Assembly (NCBI RefSeq): GCF_020480685.1
Contig: NZ_JAJAFU010000020.1
Span: 1-50,273, forward strand
Direction of reading: 5' to 3'
Origin: Deferrivibrio essentukiensis
GTDB taxonomy: Bacteria > Chrysiogenota > Deferribacteres > Deferribacterales > Deferrivibrionaceae
DNA length: 50,273 bases
Shown here piece by piece: positions 1 through 8,765 of this stretch (within the stretch, counting starts at the first letter, position 1; each line of letters opens with the position of its first letter). A model generated the notes under the pieces. The model was not told where the DNA came from. It saw only the letters and a program-made list of their open reading frames with translations, and did not search any database. The translations under genes and the position numbers were made by a program.

Positions 1-501
<501 letters not shown>

Positions 502-513
502 CCAAACTTAAGC

Positions 514-541
514 TTGACACCATCTTTAAAGGGAGTATCTT
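514..541 (+). promoter_or_regulatory. Candidate sigma-70 promoter for the phasin-like/ubiB-like pair
   Basis: TTGACA at 514-519 is followed after 16 bases by TATCTT at 536-541, just after the broken galE. A GGGGTG ribosome site sits near 560-565, before the ATG at 572. The -10 match is only fair. Confidence 0.5.
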
Positions 542-571
542 TTTTATAGCAATTAACCAAAGGGGTGAAAT

Positions 572-844
572 ATGCTAAAAGAGATCTTTTTTATGGGACT
601 TGGCGGCGTCGCTTTACTTAAAGAGAGGGTTGAGCAAGAGCTAAAGACTTTGGAAGAGAAGGGGAAGATCAAGGCAGAAGATGCAAAAAGCTTTTTGGCT
701 TCCCTAGAGCAAAAGGGGAAAGAGGAGGATGAAAAGCTAAAACAAAAGGTAAAAGATCTTCTTAAAGAAGTGCTCAATGAGCTTGGCGTTGCCACAAAAG
801 ATGATTTGGCCAAGCTAAAAGAGGATCTACAATTAAAAGACTAA
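572..844 (+). CDS. Phasin-like small coiled-coil protein
   Basis: A 90-residue protein with a short hydrophobic N-terminus (LKEIFFMGLGGVALLKERVE) followed by a highly charged, Lys/Glu-rich helix over roughly residues 20-70, ending in a LGVATKDDLAKLKEDL segment. This layout matches the small phasin-family proteins annotated as polyhydroxyalkanoate-granule or PHA-synthesis-regulator phasins. Such proteins bind hydrophobic surfaces or oligomerise through a coiled coil. The start is the ATG after AAAGGGGTGAAAT. It overlaps or abuts the UbiB/ABC1-like gene downstream, which suggests co-translation. No PHA synthase is visible here, so a role in PHA storage is not shown; a partner or regulator of the UbiB-like protein is an equally fair reading. 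Confidence 0.7.
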   Translation: MLKEIFFMGLGGVALLKERVEQELKTLEEKGKIKAEDAKSFLASLEQKGKEEDEKLKQKVKDLLKEVLNELGVATKDDLAKLKEDLQLKD

Positions 845-2388
845 TCAGCCCCTTAAAATATTACTCAATTTTTAGGCTATATTGGGTATTTAGATTTTTA
901 CTGACGCTTTTTTTGAATATAAGGAAGAAGGGTAGTTTTCTTTTTCTAAGGCCGCTACCACCACAAAATTTTAAGAAAGTAATAATAGATCTCGGTGCAA
1001 GCTTCATTAAGCTTGCCCAGGTACTTGCTACGAGAGCAGATCTTTTTGATGAAAGCTACATTAATGAGCTAAAGGGACTTCACGACCAGCTACCCCCGAT
1101 GTCCAAAGATGAGCTTGAACTGGTCTTCAAATCTGCATTTAAGACAAATCCGCTTGTACACTTTGAATTTACCCCCATTGCAAGCGCATCCATAGGCCAG
1201 GTGCACATCGGATACCTGCCAAATAACCTAAAAGTGGCAGTCAAACTCAGAAGAAGGGGTATCCTTGAGCAAGTAAACGCTGATATCAGGATATTAAACG
1301 TGTTTAACAGGCTCTTTAGCCCCCTTTTTTCCCAATATACCAAAAATTCTATTGACGCCGTACTAAACGAATTTTCAATGATGATCAGGCAGGAGACAAA
1401 TCTTTTGCAAGAGCTACACAACCTAAAAAAGTTTTCAAAAATGTACAAAACTTCCGGCATAAAGTTTCCCACTCCGATAGAGGAATTGTGTAGCGAAGAT
1501 TGTATCGTCATGAGCTATGAAGAGGGGTTTAGATTTGACGACAAAGAACAGCTACTAAAGTATAATATAGATTTTAGGAAGATTATTTCACGCCTTGTGG
1601 ACTTTTATACAGAGCAGCTCCTGATAAATGGCTTTTTTCACGCAGATCCACATCCTGGTAATCTATTTATCAATCCCCAGGGCGAGCTGATACTGCTCGA
1701 TTTTGGGATGGTAAAGTCCATTTCTAACGATATGAGGATAGCCATGATAGAGGTCGTCAAGGCAGCAAATGAGAGGGATTTTAAAAGTTTTATCGCAGCT
1801 AACAAAAAACTTGGGATTATTGGCTATGACGCGCCAGATGAACTGATGATAGAGTTTAGCGAAAAGATGTTTGAAATATTTTCGAATGAAAACCTGACAA
1901 GTGAATCGATGCAAAGGCTTGCTTTCAAAGTGCTTGAAAGTGCAAGGGATTTGCCTTTTAAGCTTCCAAGTGATGCAGTGTATGTTTTGAGAGTAAGCGC
2001 TATCATCGAAGGACTTGGCACGTCGTATATAGAAAATTTTAACGGTATAAAAGACATATTGCCAATCCTACAAAAAAATCTTCCAAGAGCCCTTGGTGGG
2101 AGTAATGCGATAATTGACTTTATTGCCAATGAAATAAAAACAATTCCGATCGATATTAAAAATTTAAAAGAATTTTTGCACAAGGCAAATACAGGGGAGC
2201 TCCAGATTAATATCAGCAATCACCAGCTTGAATTTCTAAAAAAAGAGTTAAAATCTTATAACGACAAGAATGTAAAAGCGCTCGCACTCATGGGGCTTGG
2301 CCTGTTTATATTGATATACGACAGAGACCTGTCAATTTATGCATTTATTTTGGTTTTGCTTGGGGCAGCTAAAATCTTTTGGAGATAG
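832..2388 (+). CDS. UbiB/AarF (ABC1) atypical kinase-like membrane protein
   Basis: ABC1/UbiB family, members of which are atypical ATPases/kinases linked to quinone biosynthesis or lipid homeostasis at the membrane. Visible marks are the N-terminal FIKLAQVLATRADLF block (the family's KxGQ motif, with Ala for Gly), the alanine/nucleotide loop ASIGQVH, the catalytic HADPHPGNLF and the metal-binding LDFGMV. A C-terminal hydrophobic pair (ALALMGLGLFILI, then YAFILVLLGA) should be membrane-embedded. The frame is open from 805. The first conventional start is TTG 913, but it has no ribosome site and would remove the family-like stretch LISPLKYYSIFRLYWVFRFL. An ATT at 832 has GAGG 7 bases upstream and overlaps the phasin-like gene; I use it as the best, still uncertain, start (518 residues, or 491 from TTG). 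Confidence 0.85.
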   Translation: MKRLISPLKYYSIFRLYWVFRFLLTLFLNIRKKGSFLFLRPLPPQNFKKVIIDLGASFIKLAQVLATRADLFDESYINELKGLHDQLPPMSKDELELVFKSAFKTNPLVHFEFTPIASASIGQVHIGYLPNNLKVAVKLRRRGILEQVNADIRILNVFNRLFSPLFSQYTKNSIDAVLNEFSMMIRQETNLLQELHNLKKFSKMYKTSGIKFPTPIEELCSEDCIVMSYEEGFRFDDKEQLLKYNIDFRKIISRLVDFYTEQLLINGFFHADPHPGNLFINPQGELILLDFGMVKSISNDMRIAMIEVVKAANERDFKSFIAANKKLGIIGYDAPDELMIEFSEKMFEIFSNENLTSESMQRLAFKVLESARDLPFKLPSDAVYVLRVSAIIEGLGTSYIENFNGIKDILPILQKNLPRALGGSNAIIDFIANEIKTIPIDIKNLKEFLHKANTGELQINISNHQLEFLKKELKSYNDKNVKALALMGLGLFILIYDRDLSIYAFILVLLGAAKIFWR

Positions 2389-2443
2389 GTTTTTAGTGGT
2401 AGAAAGTGTTGTAAAGTATGTGGCTAAGGATGTGAACAAAACT

Positions 2444-2464
2444 GATTTTGTATTTTACAAAATC
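2444..2464. promoter_or_regulatory. 21-bp perfect inverted repeat upstream of the WecA-type gene
   Basis: The arms GATTTTGTA and TACAAAATC are separated by TTT. It lies about 50 bases before the ATG at 2516, with an AGGAGG ribosome site at 2501-2506 between. It could be an operator or a short RNA hairpin. No U-run follows, so it is not a typical terminator. Confidence 0.45.
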
Positions 2465-2515
2465 TTCGTATTGTACTATCCTACTATTGTCTTTAAGCAA
2501 AGGAGGATTTGATGT

Positions 2516-3604
2516 ATGCTTATAAGTGTATTCATATTTAGCTTTTTGATTTCTTTTTTGTTGATTGCTGGGGTTGTGTTTAGTTTTGACAAACTTGGTC
2601 GATTTATCGCTGATGACTTCAGCGGGCCGCAAAAGTACCACACCGCGCCTACGCCGAGGGTCGGAGGGATTGGTATATATGTTGGGTTTTTATTAGTGTT
2701 GCTATATTTATATTTTTACAAGAAAAATGTAGCTTATTTAAATTTAATTATTTCTACTGTTCCAGTTTTTTTTATAGGATTAATTGAGGATATTGCGAAA
2801 AGAGTCTCACCAAATGTTCGACTAATTAGCGCGGCACTTTCAGCGTATCTTGCATATTATTTTATGGGGATTTGCCTAAACCGAATTGATATTCCACTTG
2901 CAGATTATCTTTTTAGTTTAAAAATATTTGCGGTGGCTTTTACAATTTTTGCAATAGCTGGTCTATCTAATGCAGTTAACATAATCGACGGCTACAATGG
3001 CTTGTCTGCTATTGTAAGCGTTATGATTTTGTCAGCACTTGGATATGTTGCTTATCAAGTGGGCGATGGATTTATATTTACGGTTGCGGTAGTAGTGATA
3101 GGCGCTATTCTTGGCTTTTTTGTTTGGAATTTCCCTTTTGGGAAGATTTTTTTGGGAGATGGGGGGGCTTATTTTATAGGTTTTATTATTGGGGTATTGT
3201 CTGTTTTATTGGTACAGCGACACAAAGAAGTCTCTGCATGGTTTCCATTGGTTGTTTCAATTTACCCAATTTTTGAGACAATATTTTCATTTTACAGGAA
3301 AAAATATATAAAAAAGATGTCGCCTTTTAAACCAGACTCGTTTCACCTACATATGTTAATTTATAAACGAGTTGTTCCCCAACTATTCAATATAGTGCGA
3401 AATGAAAAGCTTATGCGAAATTCTGCCACATCTCCATTTTTGTGGTTAATTTGCTCATTGGGAGTAATTCCTGGGGCTATTTTTTGGAAAAACACCCCAG
3501 CTTTGATAATATTTACTCTGGTTTTCTGTGTATTTTATGTCTGGCTTTACAGAAGTATTGTAAGGTTTAAGTTGATGAAAATGTTGAAACGTGGGAACGT
3601 GTAA
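2516..3604 (+). CDS. WecA/MraY-family undecaprenyl-phosphate sugar-1-phosphate transferase
   Basis: An integral membrane protein of 362 residues with about ten hydrophobic segments. It belongs to the family that moves a sugar-1-phosphate from a UDP-sugar to undecaprenyl phosphate, the first membrane step of O-antigen or related polysaccharide assembly. Family marks are HTAPTPRVGGIGIY near residue 42, GLIEDIAKRVSPNVRL near 88 (the usual paired Asp is Glu-Asp here), NAVNIIDGYNGL with Asp158, and FLGDGGAYFIG with GDGG at 214-217, then the HLHMLIYKR loop. AGGAGG at 2501-2506 supports the ATG at 2516 over the out-of-frame ATG at 2512. The last codons (LKRGNV) lie in an octameric repeat, so the natural C-terminus may have been replaced. 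The sugar substrate cannot be told. Confidence 0.88.
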   Translation: MLISVFIFSFLISFLLIAGVVFSFDKLGRFIADDFSGPQKYHTAPTPRVGGIGIYVGFLLVLLYLYFYKKNVAYLNLIISTVPVFFIGLIEDIAKRVSPNVRLISAALSAYLAYYFMGICLNRIDIPLADYLFSLKIFAVAFTIFAIAGLSNAVNIIDGYNGLSAIVSVMILSALGYVAYQVGDGFIFTVAVVVIGAILGFFVWNFPFGKIFLGDGGAYFIGFIIGVLSVLLVQRHKEVSAWFPLVVSIYPIFETIFSFYRKKYIKKMSPFKPDSFHLHMLIYKRVVPQLFNIVRNEKLMRNSATSPFLWLICSLGVIPGAIFWKNTPALIIFTLVFCVFYVWLYRSIVRFKLMKMLKRGNV

Positions 3605-3617
3605 ACGTTAGAACAGG
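3586..3617. repeat. Degenerate octameric tandem repeat overlapping a gene end
   Basis: Four 8-base units: gaaacgtg, ggaacgtg, taaacgtt, agaacagg. They cover the last codons and stop of the WecA-type gene. The units resemble those of the arrays at 7.2, 8.8, 10.7 and 12.5 kb. Confidence 0.6.
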
Positions 3618-3625
3618 AATTATTT

Positions 3626-3903
3626 ATGGGAAAATTTATTAGGTTTGAAGAAATTGATGCTTGGAAGCTTTCATTTGAGCTTGTCAAAGAAATTTATAAA
3701 GTGACTAACTATGAAAAATTTGTAAAAGATTTTGCTTTTAAAGATAAATTCAAAGAGCAGCTATATCTATACCTTCAAACATTGCAGAAGGATTTGAGAG
3801 AGACTCTGTAAGAGAATTTATAAGGTTTTTGTATATAGCTAAAGGTTCAAGTGGAGAATTATGAACACTACCTTGGTTTACGGTTGACGAAATTCGGCTA
3901 AAG
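3626..3903 (+). pseudogene. Four-helix-bundle protein (S23/bAvd-like), frameshifted
   Basis: The start MGKFIRFEEIDAWKLSFELV and the segment EIYKVTNYEKF are typical of the about 120-residue four-helix-bundle family, known from 23S rRNA intervening sequences and from polysaccharide loci. The first frame runs to 3811, but from about 3750 it is no longer family-like. The family sequence resumes in another frame as [19 protein letters not shown], then [17 protein letters not shown], up to a TGA at 3862-3864. One missing A near 3747 (AAATTC instead of AAAATTC) explains the shift. A further shift near 3862 would restore a YLGLRLT-like tail up to about 3903. Function of the family is poorly defined. 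Real decay and sequencing error cannot be told apart here. Confidence 0.75.
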
Positions 3904-3905
3904 CA

Positions 3906-5348
3906 TCACTCCCTTTTAAAATCATCATCAATCCTTACAATGTCATCTTCGCCGGTGTATTCGCCGACCTGGGCTTCAATCAAAATTACGGGGATTTTGC
4001 CATCATTGGCAAGTCTGTGAACTTCTCCCATTTTTATATATGTTGACTCATTTGGTCTTACATATCTTGTTTCATTGCCCACCGTAACGGTTGCAGTACC
4101 GCTGACCACAATCCAGTGTTCATTCCTGTGCATATGCTTTTGCAGTGACAATCTCTTGCCAGGCTTTACCATAATCTTTTTAATTTTATAGCCTTTGCCG
4201 TCTTCAAGGACTGTGTATGTGCCCCATGGCCTATGAACAGTGTTGTGAAAGGCAAGCAGATTCGAGTTGGTAGAATTTAATTTGCTGACTAGCTCTTTTA
4301 CCTTCTGGGCATCTTCTTTTTTTGCAACAAGCAGAGCATCGTTTGTATCAACAATAATAAGGTCATTTACGCCGATTGTTCCCACAAATCTATCTTCAGA
4401 AATAATAAGATTATTCTTTGAATCAATGAGCACCGGTGTTGTGTTGGCCATTAAGGCATTACCATGTTCATCCTGCTGAAATTCATTATAAAGGGATGCA
4501 AAGCTGCCAAGATCATTCCAGGAAAAATCACATTTTACCACTTTCACATTTTTTGATTTTTCCATGACAGCGTAATCTATTGATTCTGAAGGGATTGTTT
4601 CCATATGCTGGTGTTGAATCCTTATTGTGGAATTATCAACTTTTTTCTCGTTAAAAGCAACTACACAAGCCTCATAAATTTCAGGTGCATGAGCCTTTAA
4701 TTCTTCTAAAAATACACCGGCTTTAAACATAAACATCCCTGAATTCCAAAAGAACAATTTTGAATTTTGAGTGTTAAATTTTGAGTTTTCTTCCAAATAT
4801 TTTGTTGCTGTTTCTAAATCAGGTTTTTCATGAAACATTTCCACATCGAAAAAACCGGCTTTTGCATCTTTGCTCCTTGCCTGGATGTAACCATAGCCTG
4901 TTTCAGGATATGAAGGGGTGATGCCAAATGTTACAAGATAGCCTTCTTTTGCAAGGGCTTCGGCGTTTGCGATGGTTTTTTTATATTCCTGAATATTTTT
5001 GATTAAATGATCAGATGGGCGACGAGGACAATTTCATCCGGGCTAAGAGATAGACATGCAAGGGCAATGGCTGGTGCTGTATTTCTCCCGACCGGCTCCA
5101 GGAGAAATCTTGAATTATTTACATTAAATGAACGAATATTTAGCTCTTCAAGTTGGTCAATTGTAAGAAAATATTGTTCAGCGTTGGAAACAATTAAAAA
5201 TGATTTGCATAAATCTGCATTCCTTTCAACAGTAAGCTGAAAGAGCGATTTATCATCAAAAAGCTTTACAAATTGCTTTGGATAAAGTGTCCTGCTTTAT
5301 CGGGCATAGTCTTGTTCCTGACCCTCCACAAAGTATAATCCCTTTCAT
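3906..5348 (-). pseudogene. manC: Mannose-1-phosphate guanylyltransferase/mannose-6-phosphate isomerase, double frameshift
   Basis: Read from 5348 downward the gene starts MKGIILCGGSGTRL, the nucleotidyltransferase signature, and would make GDP-mannose from mannose-1-phosphate and GTP. Two single-base indels break it. An extra A near 5300 shifts the frame just before RTLYPKQFVKLFDD, and a missing C near 5016 breaks the expected VAPSDHLI into VAHLII plus stop. From 4844 to 3906 the frame is open for 312 residues, giving FFWNSGMFMF and the C-terminal cupin isomerase domain with RPWGTYTVLEDG, SLQKHMHRNEHWIVV and VGEYTGEDDIVR. The full length of 481 codons is normal for the fused family. A 35-base heptameric repeat lies inside it at 4753-4787. 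The C-terminal isomerase half could still be made if translation restarts at the ATG at 4844. Confidence 0.88.
4753..4787. repeat. Heptameric tandem repeat inside manC
   Basis: Five 7-base units on the plus strand: aacaatt, ttgaatt, ttgagtg, ttaaatt, ttgagtt. On the coding strand they read AACTCAA, AATTTAA, CACTCAA, AATTCAA, AATTGTT and encode NSKFNTQNSKL, a low-complexity insert between EKPDLETATKYLEE and FFWNSG. Confidence 0.7.
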
Positions 5349-5396
5349 TTTTTAACCTTCTACAAATAATTAATAATTTATAAATAGTTATCGCAT

Positions 5397-6410
5397 TTAA
5401 GATAATTTCTTTTCCCATTCAAGGGCAGTTTTGCAAATATATTCAAGGTCGTTATACTTTGGTTGCCATTTCATCATGCTTTTTATTTTTTCATTTCCTG
5501 CCACGAGTGTTGCAGGGTCGCCTGCCCTTCTGCCTGAAATCTCAACATTAAAATTTACACCAGAAACCTTTTTCATTACTTCGATAACTTCTTTTACAGA
5601 ATAACCGTGGCCATAACCACAGTTAAAAACTTCACTTTCATTATTTTCAAGGTAAATAAGCGCTTTTAAATGGGCATCGGCAAGGTCATCTACATGGATA
5701 TAGTCTCTGATACATGTGCCATCAGCGGTAGGATAATCATCCCCAAAAATATACATTTTGTTTCGCTTGCCTACTGCAGTCTCTGCGGCAACCTTTATCA
5801 GGTGGGTTGCCTCAGGGAATGACTGACCTATCCTTGTTTTACCATCAGCCCCTGCCACATTAAAATATCTCAAGATTACGTATTTAAAATCTTTATATGC
5901 TTTGCCGCTGTCTATGAGGACATTTTCACTCATTAGCTTGCTCATCCCATAGGGATTAATAGGCAATCTTGCGGTGTCTTCCAGTACAGGGACTTTTGCC
6001 GGCTCACCGTAAACTGCAGCAGTAGAAGAAAATATAAACCTGTTTACGCCGCATTTTACACAACTATTTATCAGATTTGTAGTATTTACGGTATTGTTCA
6101 TATAATATTTTAAGGGGTTTGCCACACTCTCAGGGACGACAATGCTTGCCGCAAAATGGATTACCGCATCAATAGAGTTTGACTTAATTATACCTTCCAC
6201 TTCTGAAAAATTCTTCAGGTCGGTATGAAGAAATGCCAACCTGTTGCCGCCAATGGTTTTAAGAGTCTCGATGGTGGTCATACGCCCCGTGGAGAGGTTA
6301 TCAATGATTGTTACAACGCTATCTGTATTTTCCAGAAGCTGTTTTACCACATGACTGCCAATGTACCCTGCCCCGCCAGTAACCAAGATATTGTTCGCAA
6401 AATTATGCAT
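5397..6410 (-). CDS. galE: UDP-glucose 4-epimerase
   Basis: A full-length 337-residue epimerase of the short-chain dehydrogenase fold that interconverts UDP-glucose and UDP-galactose (or the N-acetyl forms) with bound NAD. The N-terminal GGAGYIGSHVVKQL is the NAD-binding glycine motif. DNLSTG, the catalytic Ser in FSSTAAVYGE, YGMSK (Tyr-x-x-x-Lys), LRYFNVAGA and DGTCIRDYIHVDDLA all match GalE. The start ATG at 6408-6410 has a GGGGGC stretch about 7 bases upstream. It supplies activated galactose or GalNAc for surface polysaccharide or LPS. It is the only intact galE here and its base composition is like its neighbours, unlike the fragment at the left edge. Confidence 0.93.
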   Translation of the reverse strand: MHNFANNILVTGGAGYIGSHVVKQLLENTDSVVTIIDNLSTGRMTTIETLKTIGGNRLAFLHTDLKNFSEVEGIIKSNSIDAVIHFAASIVVPESVANPLKYYMNNTVNTTNLINSCVKCGVNRFIFSSTAAVYGEPAKVPVLEDTARLPINPYGMSKLMSENVLIDSGKAYKDFKYVILRYFNVAGADGKTRIGQSFPEATHLIKVAAETAVGKRNKMYIFGDDYPTADGTCIRDYIHVDDLADAHLKALIYLENNESEVFNCGYGHGYSVKEVIEVMKKVSGVNFNVEISGRRAGDPATLVAGNEKIKSMMKWQPKYNDLEYICKTALEWEKKLS

Positions 6411-6448
6411 AAAAAGCCCCCAAATATGGTTTTATATAGAATAATATT

Positions 6449-6949
6449 TTAAGAAATTTTATCATCTCTGTAAAATGGTACGACTTTCTGTAAATATTTT
6501 TTTATATTTTCTGGAGACTTGTAAATATATGTTTTTAAATCTTCAAGAATAGATTGAACCTTTTCAATACTGTATCCATTAGAAATCTTCGCAGTAAATA
6601 TACTCTGGTGCTTTGTAGCCTCAGTACCCTCTTCTGCTGTCAATAATTCTTCGAAAAGTTTTTCGCCAGGTCTTAATCCAGTAAATTCTATTTTTATGTC
6701 AATATTTGGTTCAAGTCCTTGCAGTTTTATCAAATCTTTTGCTAAAGAGACTATTTTTACTGGCTCACCCATATCAAGGACAAAGACTTCACCTCCACTT
6801 CCCATAGCTGCAGACTGAAAAACGAGTAAAACAGCTTCAGGGATTGTCATAAAATATCTTTTCATACCAGGGTCTGTAATCGTCAAAGGCCCCCCATTTT
6901 TTATTTGTTCCAGAAAAATAGGGATTACACTCCCCCTACTACAAAGTAC
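6449..6949 (-). pseudogene. CapD/FlaA1-type nucleotide-sugar 4,6-dehydratase, C-terminal fragment
   Basis: The frame from about 6949 down to 6449 matches the last third of polysaccharide-biosynthesis CapD/WbpM-type proteins: [63 protein letters not shown] and the ATKHQSIF region. Intact enzymes of this family (330 to over 600 residues) dehydrate UDP-GlcNAc. The NAD-binding fold, catalytic residues and any membrane segments are missing. Upstream the sequence changes abruptly into a piece of a wlbA-like oxidase, so this is a deletion product. An open frame extends to an ATG at 6991, but its first residues ([13 protein letters not shown]) are the oxidase read out of frame. No active enzyme is expected. 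Confidence 0.87.
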
Positions 6950-7174
6950 CAATGACCACGGCTTGTTATATAATGCAAATCGACATCCCAAATTTTATTT
7001 GGACTTTTTTGAAGAGCCTCCTTTATTCTGTTTTTTGTCTTAAATAATACTATCATGTAATCTTAGCTGCAAAATAGTATATACTTTTTTACCTGTCTCA
7101 GATTCCATCTCCCTTAATCCTTCAATATTCCAAGGATTGAGTACAAGAGGCTTCTCAAACCTTTCAATCTTCAT
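6941..7174 (-). pseudogene. WlbA/WbpB-type UDP-GlcNAcA 3-oxidase, internal fragment
   Basis: Reading down from 7174 gives FEKPLVLNPWNIEGLREMES, then ETGKKVYTILQLRLHDSII, the central block of Gfo/Idh/MocA oxidases that oxidise UDP-N-acetylglucosaminuronic acid at C3. After a one-base shift near 7047 the other frame continues [20 protein letters not shown], then [11 protein letters not shown], which matches the WlbA TYVTSRGxWYF region. The Rossmann N-terminus and all sequence after WYFVV are absent. The upstream edge lies at a heptameric repeat and the downstream edge joins the capD-like fragment. The matching dehydrogenase lies just upstream (7431-8747) and a WlbC-type aminotransferase at 23241, so this was probably part of a 2,3-diacetamido-uronate pathway. 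The assignment is from motif memory, without alignment. Confidence 0.72.
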
Positions 7175-7181
7175 ATCTAAA

Positions 7182-7255
7182 GTTATAAGTTCTAAGTTCA
7201 AAGTTCAAAAAACATCCACTCAACATAGAACATTGAACGCCGAACTTTGAACAGT
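7182..7255. repeat. Heptameric repeats in both orientations
   Basis: 7182-7209 holds gttataa, gttctaa, gttcaaa, gttcaaa. 7228-7255 holds gaacatt, gaacgcc, gaacttt, gaacagt, the reverse-complement form of the same GTTC-type unit. Between about 7256 and 7430 I see only a short G+C-rich patch (7258-7290) and no gene. Confidence 0.7.
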
Positions 7256-7430
7256 TCGTCGTCACGCTACCGCCGAGGCCACCCGTTTTAATTGGCTTTT
7301 AATTCAACTATCCAAGTATATACAAGAATTGAATAGATTTCAGCTAAGCTGTAACTTATTGTCTATTCAAAAACATTAAATAAGGTTTACTCTTTAAGAT
7401 TCTTAACGTTAAACACTAAAAATCTAACTT

Positions 7431-8747
7431 TTACAACCTTCCATCCACAATATCTTTATCAAAAAACCCTTTTATATCATAAATCACAACATTAGAAGAT
7501 TTTTTTGCCAGTTTTTTCTCAATCTCTTTGAATTCTTTGTGTGCCACTGCAAGTATTATTGCATCATAATTGTCAGTATTTGGTAGCAATTTGTCTGTGG
7601 CAAGAAGCTCAACCCCATATTCGTGTCTCACTTCATCAGGGTCTGCTAATGGGTCATAAACACTTATATTGCAACCAAAATCATTTAGCTCACTTACGAT
7701 ATCCACTACCTTAGTATTTCTAATATCAGGACAGTTTTCCTTAAATGTAATTCCGAGCACCAAAATTTTTGCACCTTTTATAGTATGCCCTTTTTTAATC
7801 ATCAATTTTACTACCTGATTTGCGACATAAAGCCCCATATAGTCATTTATCTTACGGCCGGCAAGTATCATCTCCGGATGATAGCCAAGCTCTTCAGCTT
7901 TATGTGCAAGGTAATACGGGTCAACTCCAATACAGTGACCACCCACAAGTCCGGGTCTAAAGGGTAAAAAGTTCCATTTTGTACCGGCAGCCTGTAAAAC
8001 TTCCAGCGTATCGATATTCATCTTATCGAAAATCATTGAAAGCTCATTGACAAATGCAATATTTATATCCCTCTGAGTGTTTTCTATCACCTTGGCTGCC
8101 TCAGCTACCTTAATTGAAGATGCTACAAATGTACCTGCAATTACTACCTGAGAATAAACATTATTTACAAATTCAGCTACCTCTTTTGTACTGCCTGACA
8201 CGACCTTCTTTATTTTTGAAAAGGTGTGCTCTTTATCCCCGGGATTTATCCTTTCAGGGGAATAACCTACAAAAAAGTCCTTGTTATATTTAAGGCCACT
8301 ACACTTTTCCAAAACCGGCACGCAGTCTTCCTCAGTACAGCCAGGATAAACGGTGGATTCGTATACTACGACATCACCAGCCTTAAGTACCTTACCAACT
8401 GTTTCACTTGCCCCAATAAGCGGTCTTAAATCAGGATTTTTATGTCTGTCTATCGGGGTAGGAACTGTTACAATATAAAAGTTACAATCTGTTATCATAT
8501 TTATATTATCAGTAACTTTAAGACCACAAACTTTGACATCAGAGCTATCAGTTAACAATACCTCATTAAGTTGCTCGCTCGTAACCTCATTTGTAACATC
8601 TTTACCGCTATTTAGCTCTTTGACTCTTTTAGTACTTATATCAAAACCTACCACATTAAATTTCTTGGCAAACTCGACTGCCAAAGGCAGACCAACATAC
8701 CCAAGACCAATAACAGCAATTTTTAACTTATTGATATCAAATGGCAT
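7431..8747 (-). CDS. UDP-sugar 6-dehydrogenase, WbpA/TviB-like
   Basis: A 438-residue member of the UDP-glucose/GDP-mannose dehydrogenase family, which oxidises C6 of a UDP-sugar twice using NAD to give a UDP-uronic acid. Marks are [17 protein letters not shown] (NAD site near residue 10), [46 protein letters not shown], the Lys-Asn active region [33 protein letters not shown] with the catalytic Cys, and [16 protein letters not shown]. The PERINPGD form is usual for UDP-GlcNAc or UDP-GalNAc dehydrogenases (WbpA, TviB, WbpO). I start at the ATG at 8745-8747, preceded by AGAGGAGTAGCT; an in-frame start at 8771 would translate that ribosome site. It probably fed the broken wlbA-like oxidase next to it. 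Confidence 0.9.
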   Translation of the reverse strand: MPFDINKLKIAVIGLGYVGLPLAVEFAKKFNVVGFDISTKRVKELNSGKDVTNEVTSEQLNEVLLTDSSDVKVCGLKVTDNINMITDCNFYIVTVPTPIDRHKNPDLRPLIGASETVGKVLKAGDVVVYESTVYPGCTEEDCVPVLEKCSGLKYNKDFFVGYSPERINPGDKEHTFSKIKKVVSGSTKEVAEFVNNVYSQVVIAGTFVASSIKVAEAAKVIENTQRDINIAFVNELSMIFDKMNIDTLEVLQAAGTKWNFLPFRPGLVGGHCIGVDPYYLAHKAEELGYHPEMILAGRKINDYMGLYVANQVVKLMIKKGHTIKGAKILVLGITFKENCPDIRNTKVVDIVSELNDFGCNISVYDPLADPDEVRHEYGVELLATDKLLPNTDNYDAIILAVAHKEFKEIEKKLAKKSSNVVIYDIKGFFDKDIVDGRL

Positions 8748-8765
8748 AGCTACTCCTCTATCTAA

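Noticed and set aside
6950-6991. ATG at 6991 as the true start of the capD-like protein.
   Set aside because: The first residues are the oxidase fragment read in another frame.
6941-7030. The residues [18 protein letters not shown] resemble the start of an IS3-type integrase core (WxxDxTYI).
   Set aside because: The flanking FEKPLVLNPWN and VYTILQLRLH on the same strand fit a WlbA-type oxidase throughout, and no inverted repeats or other transposase motifs are present.
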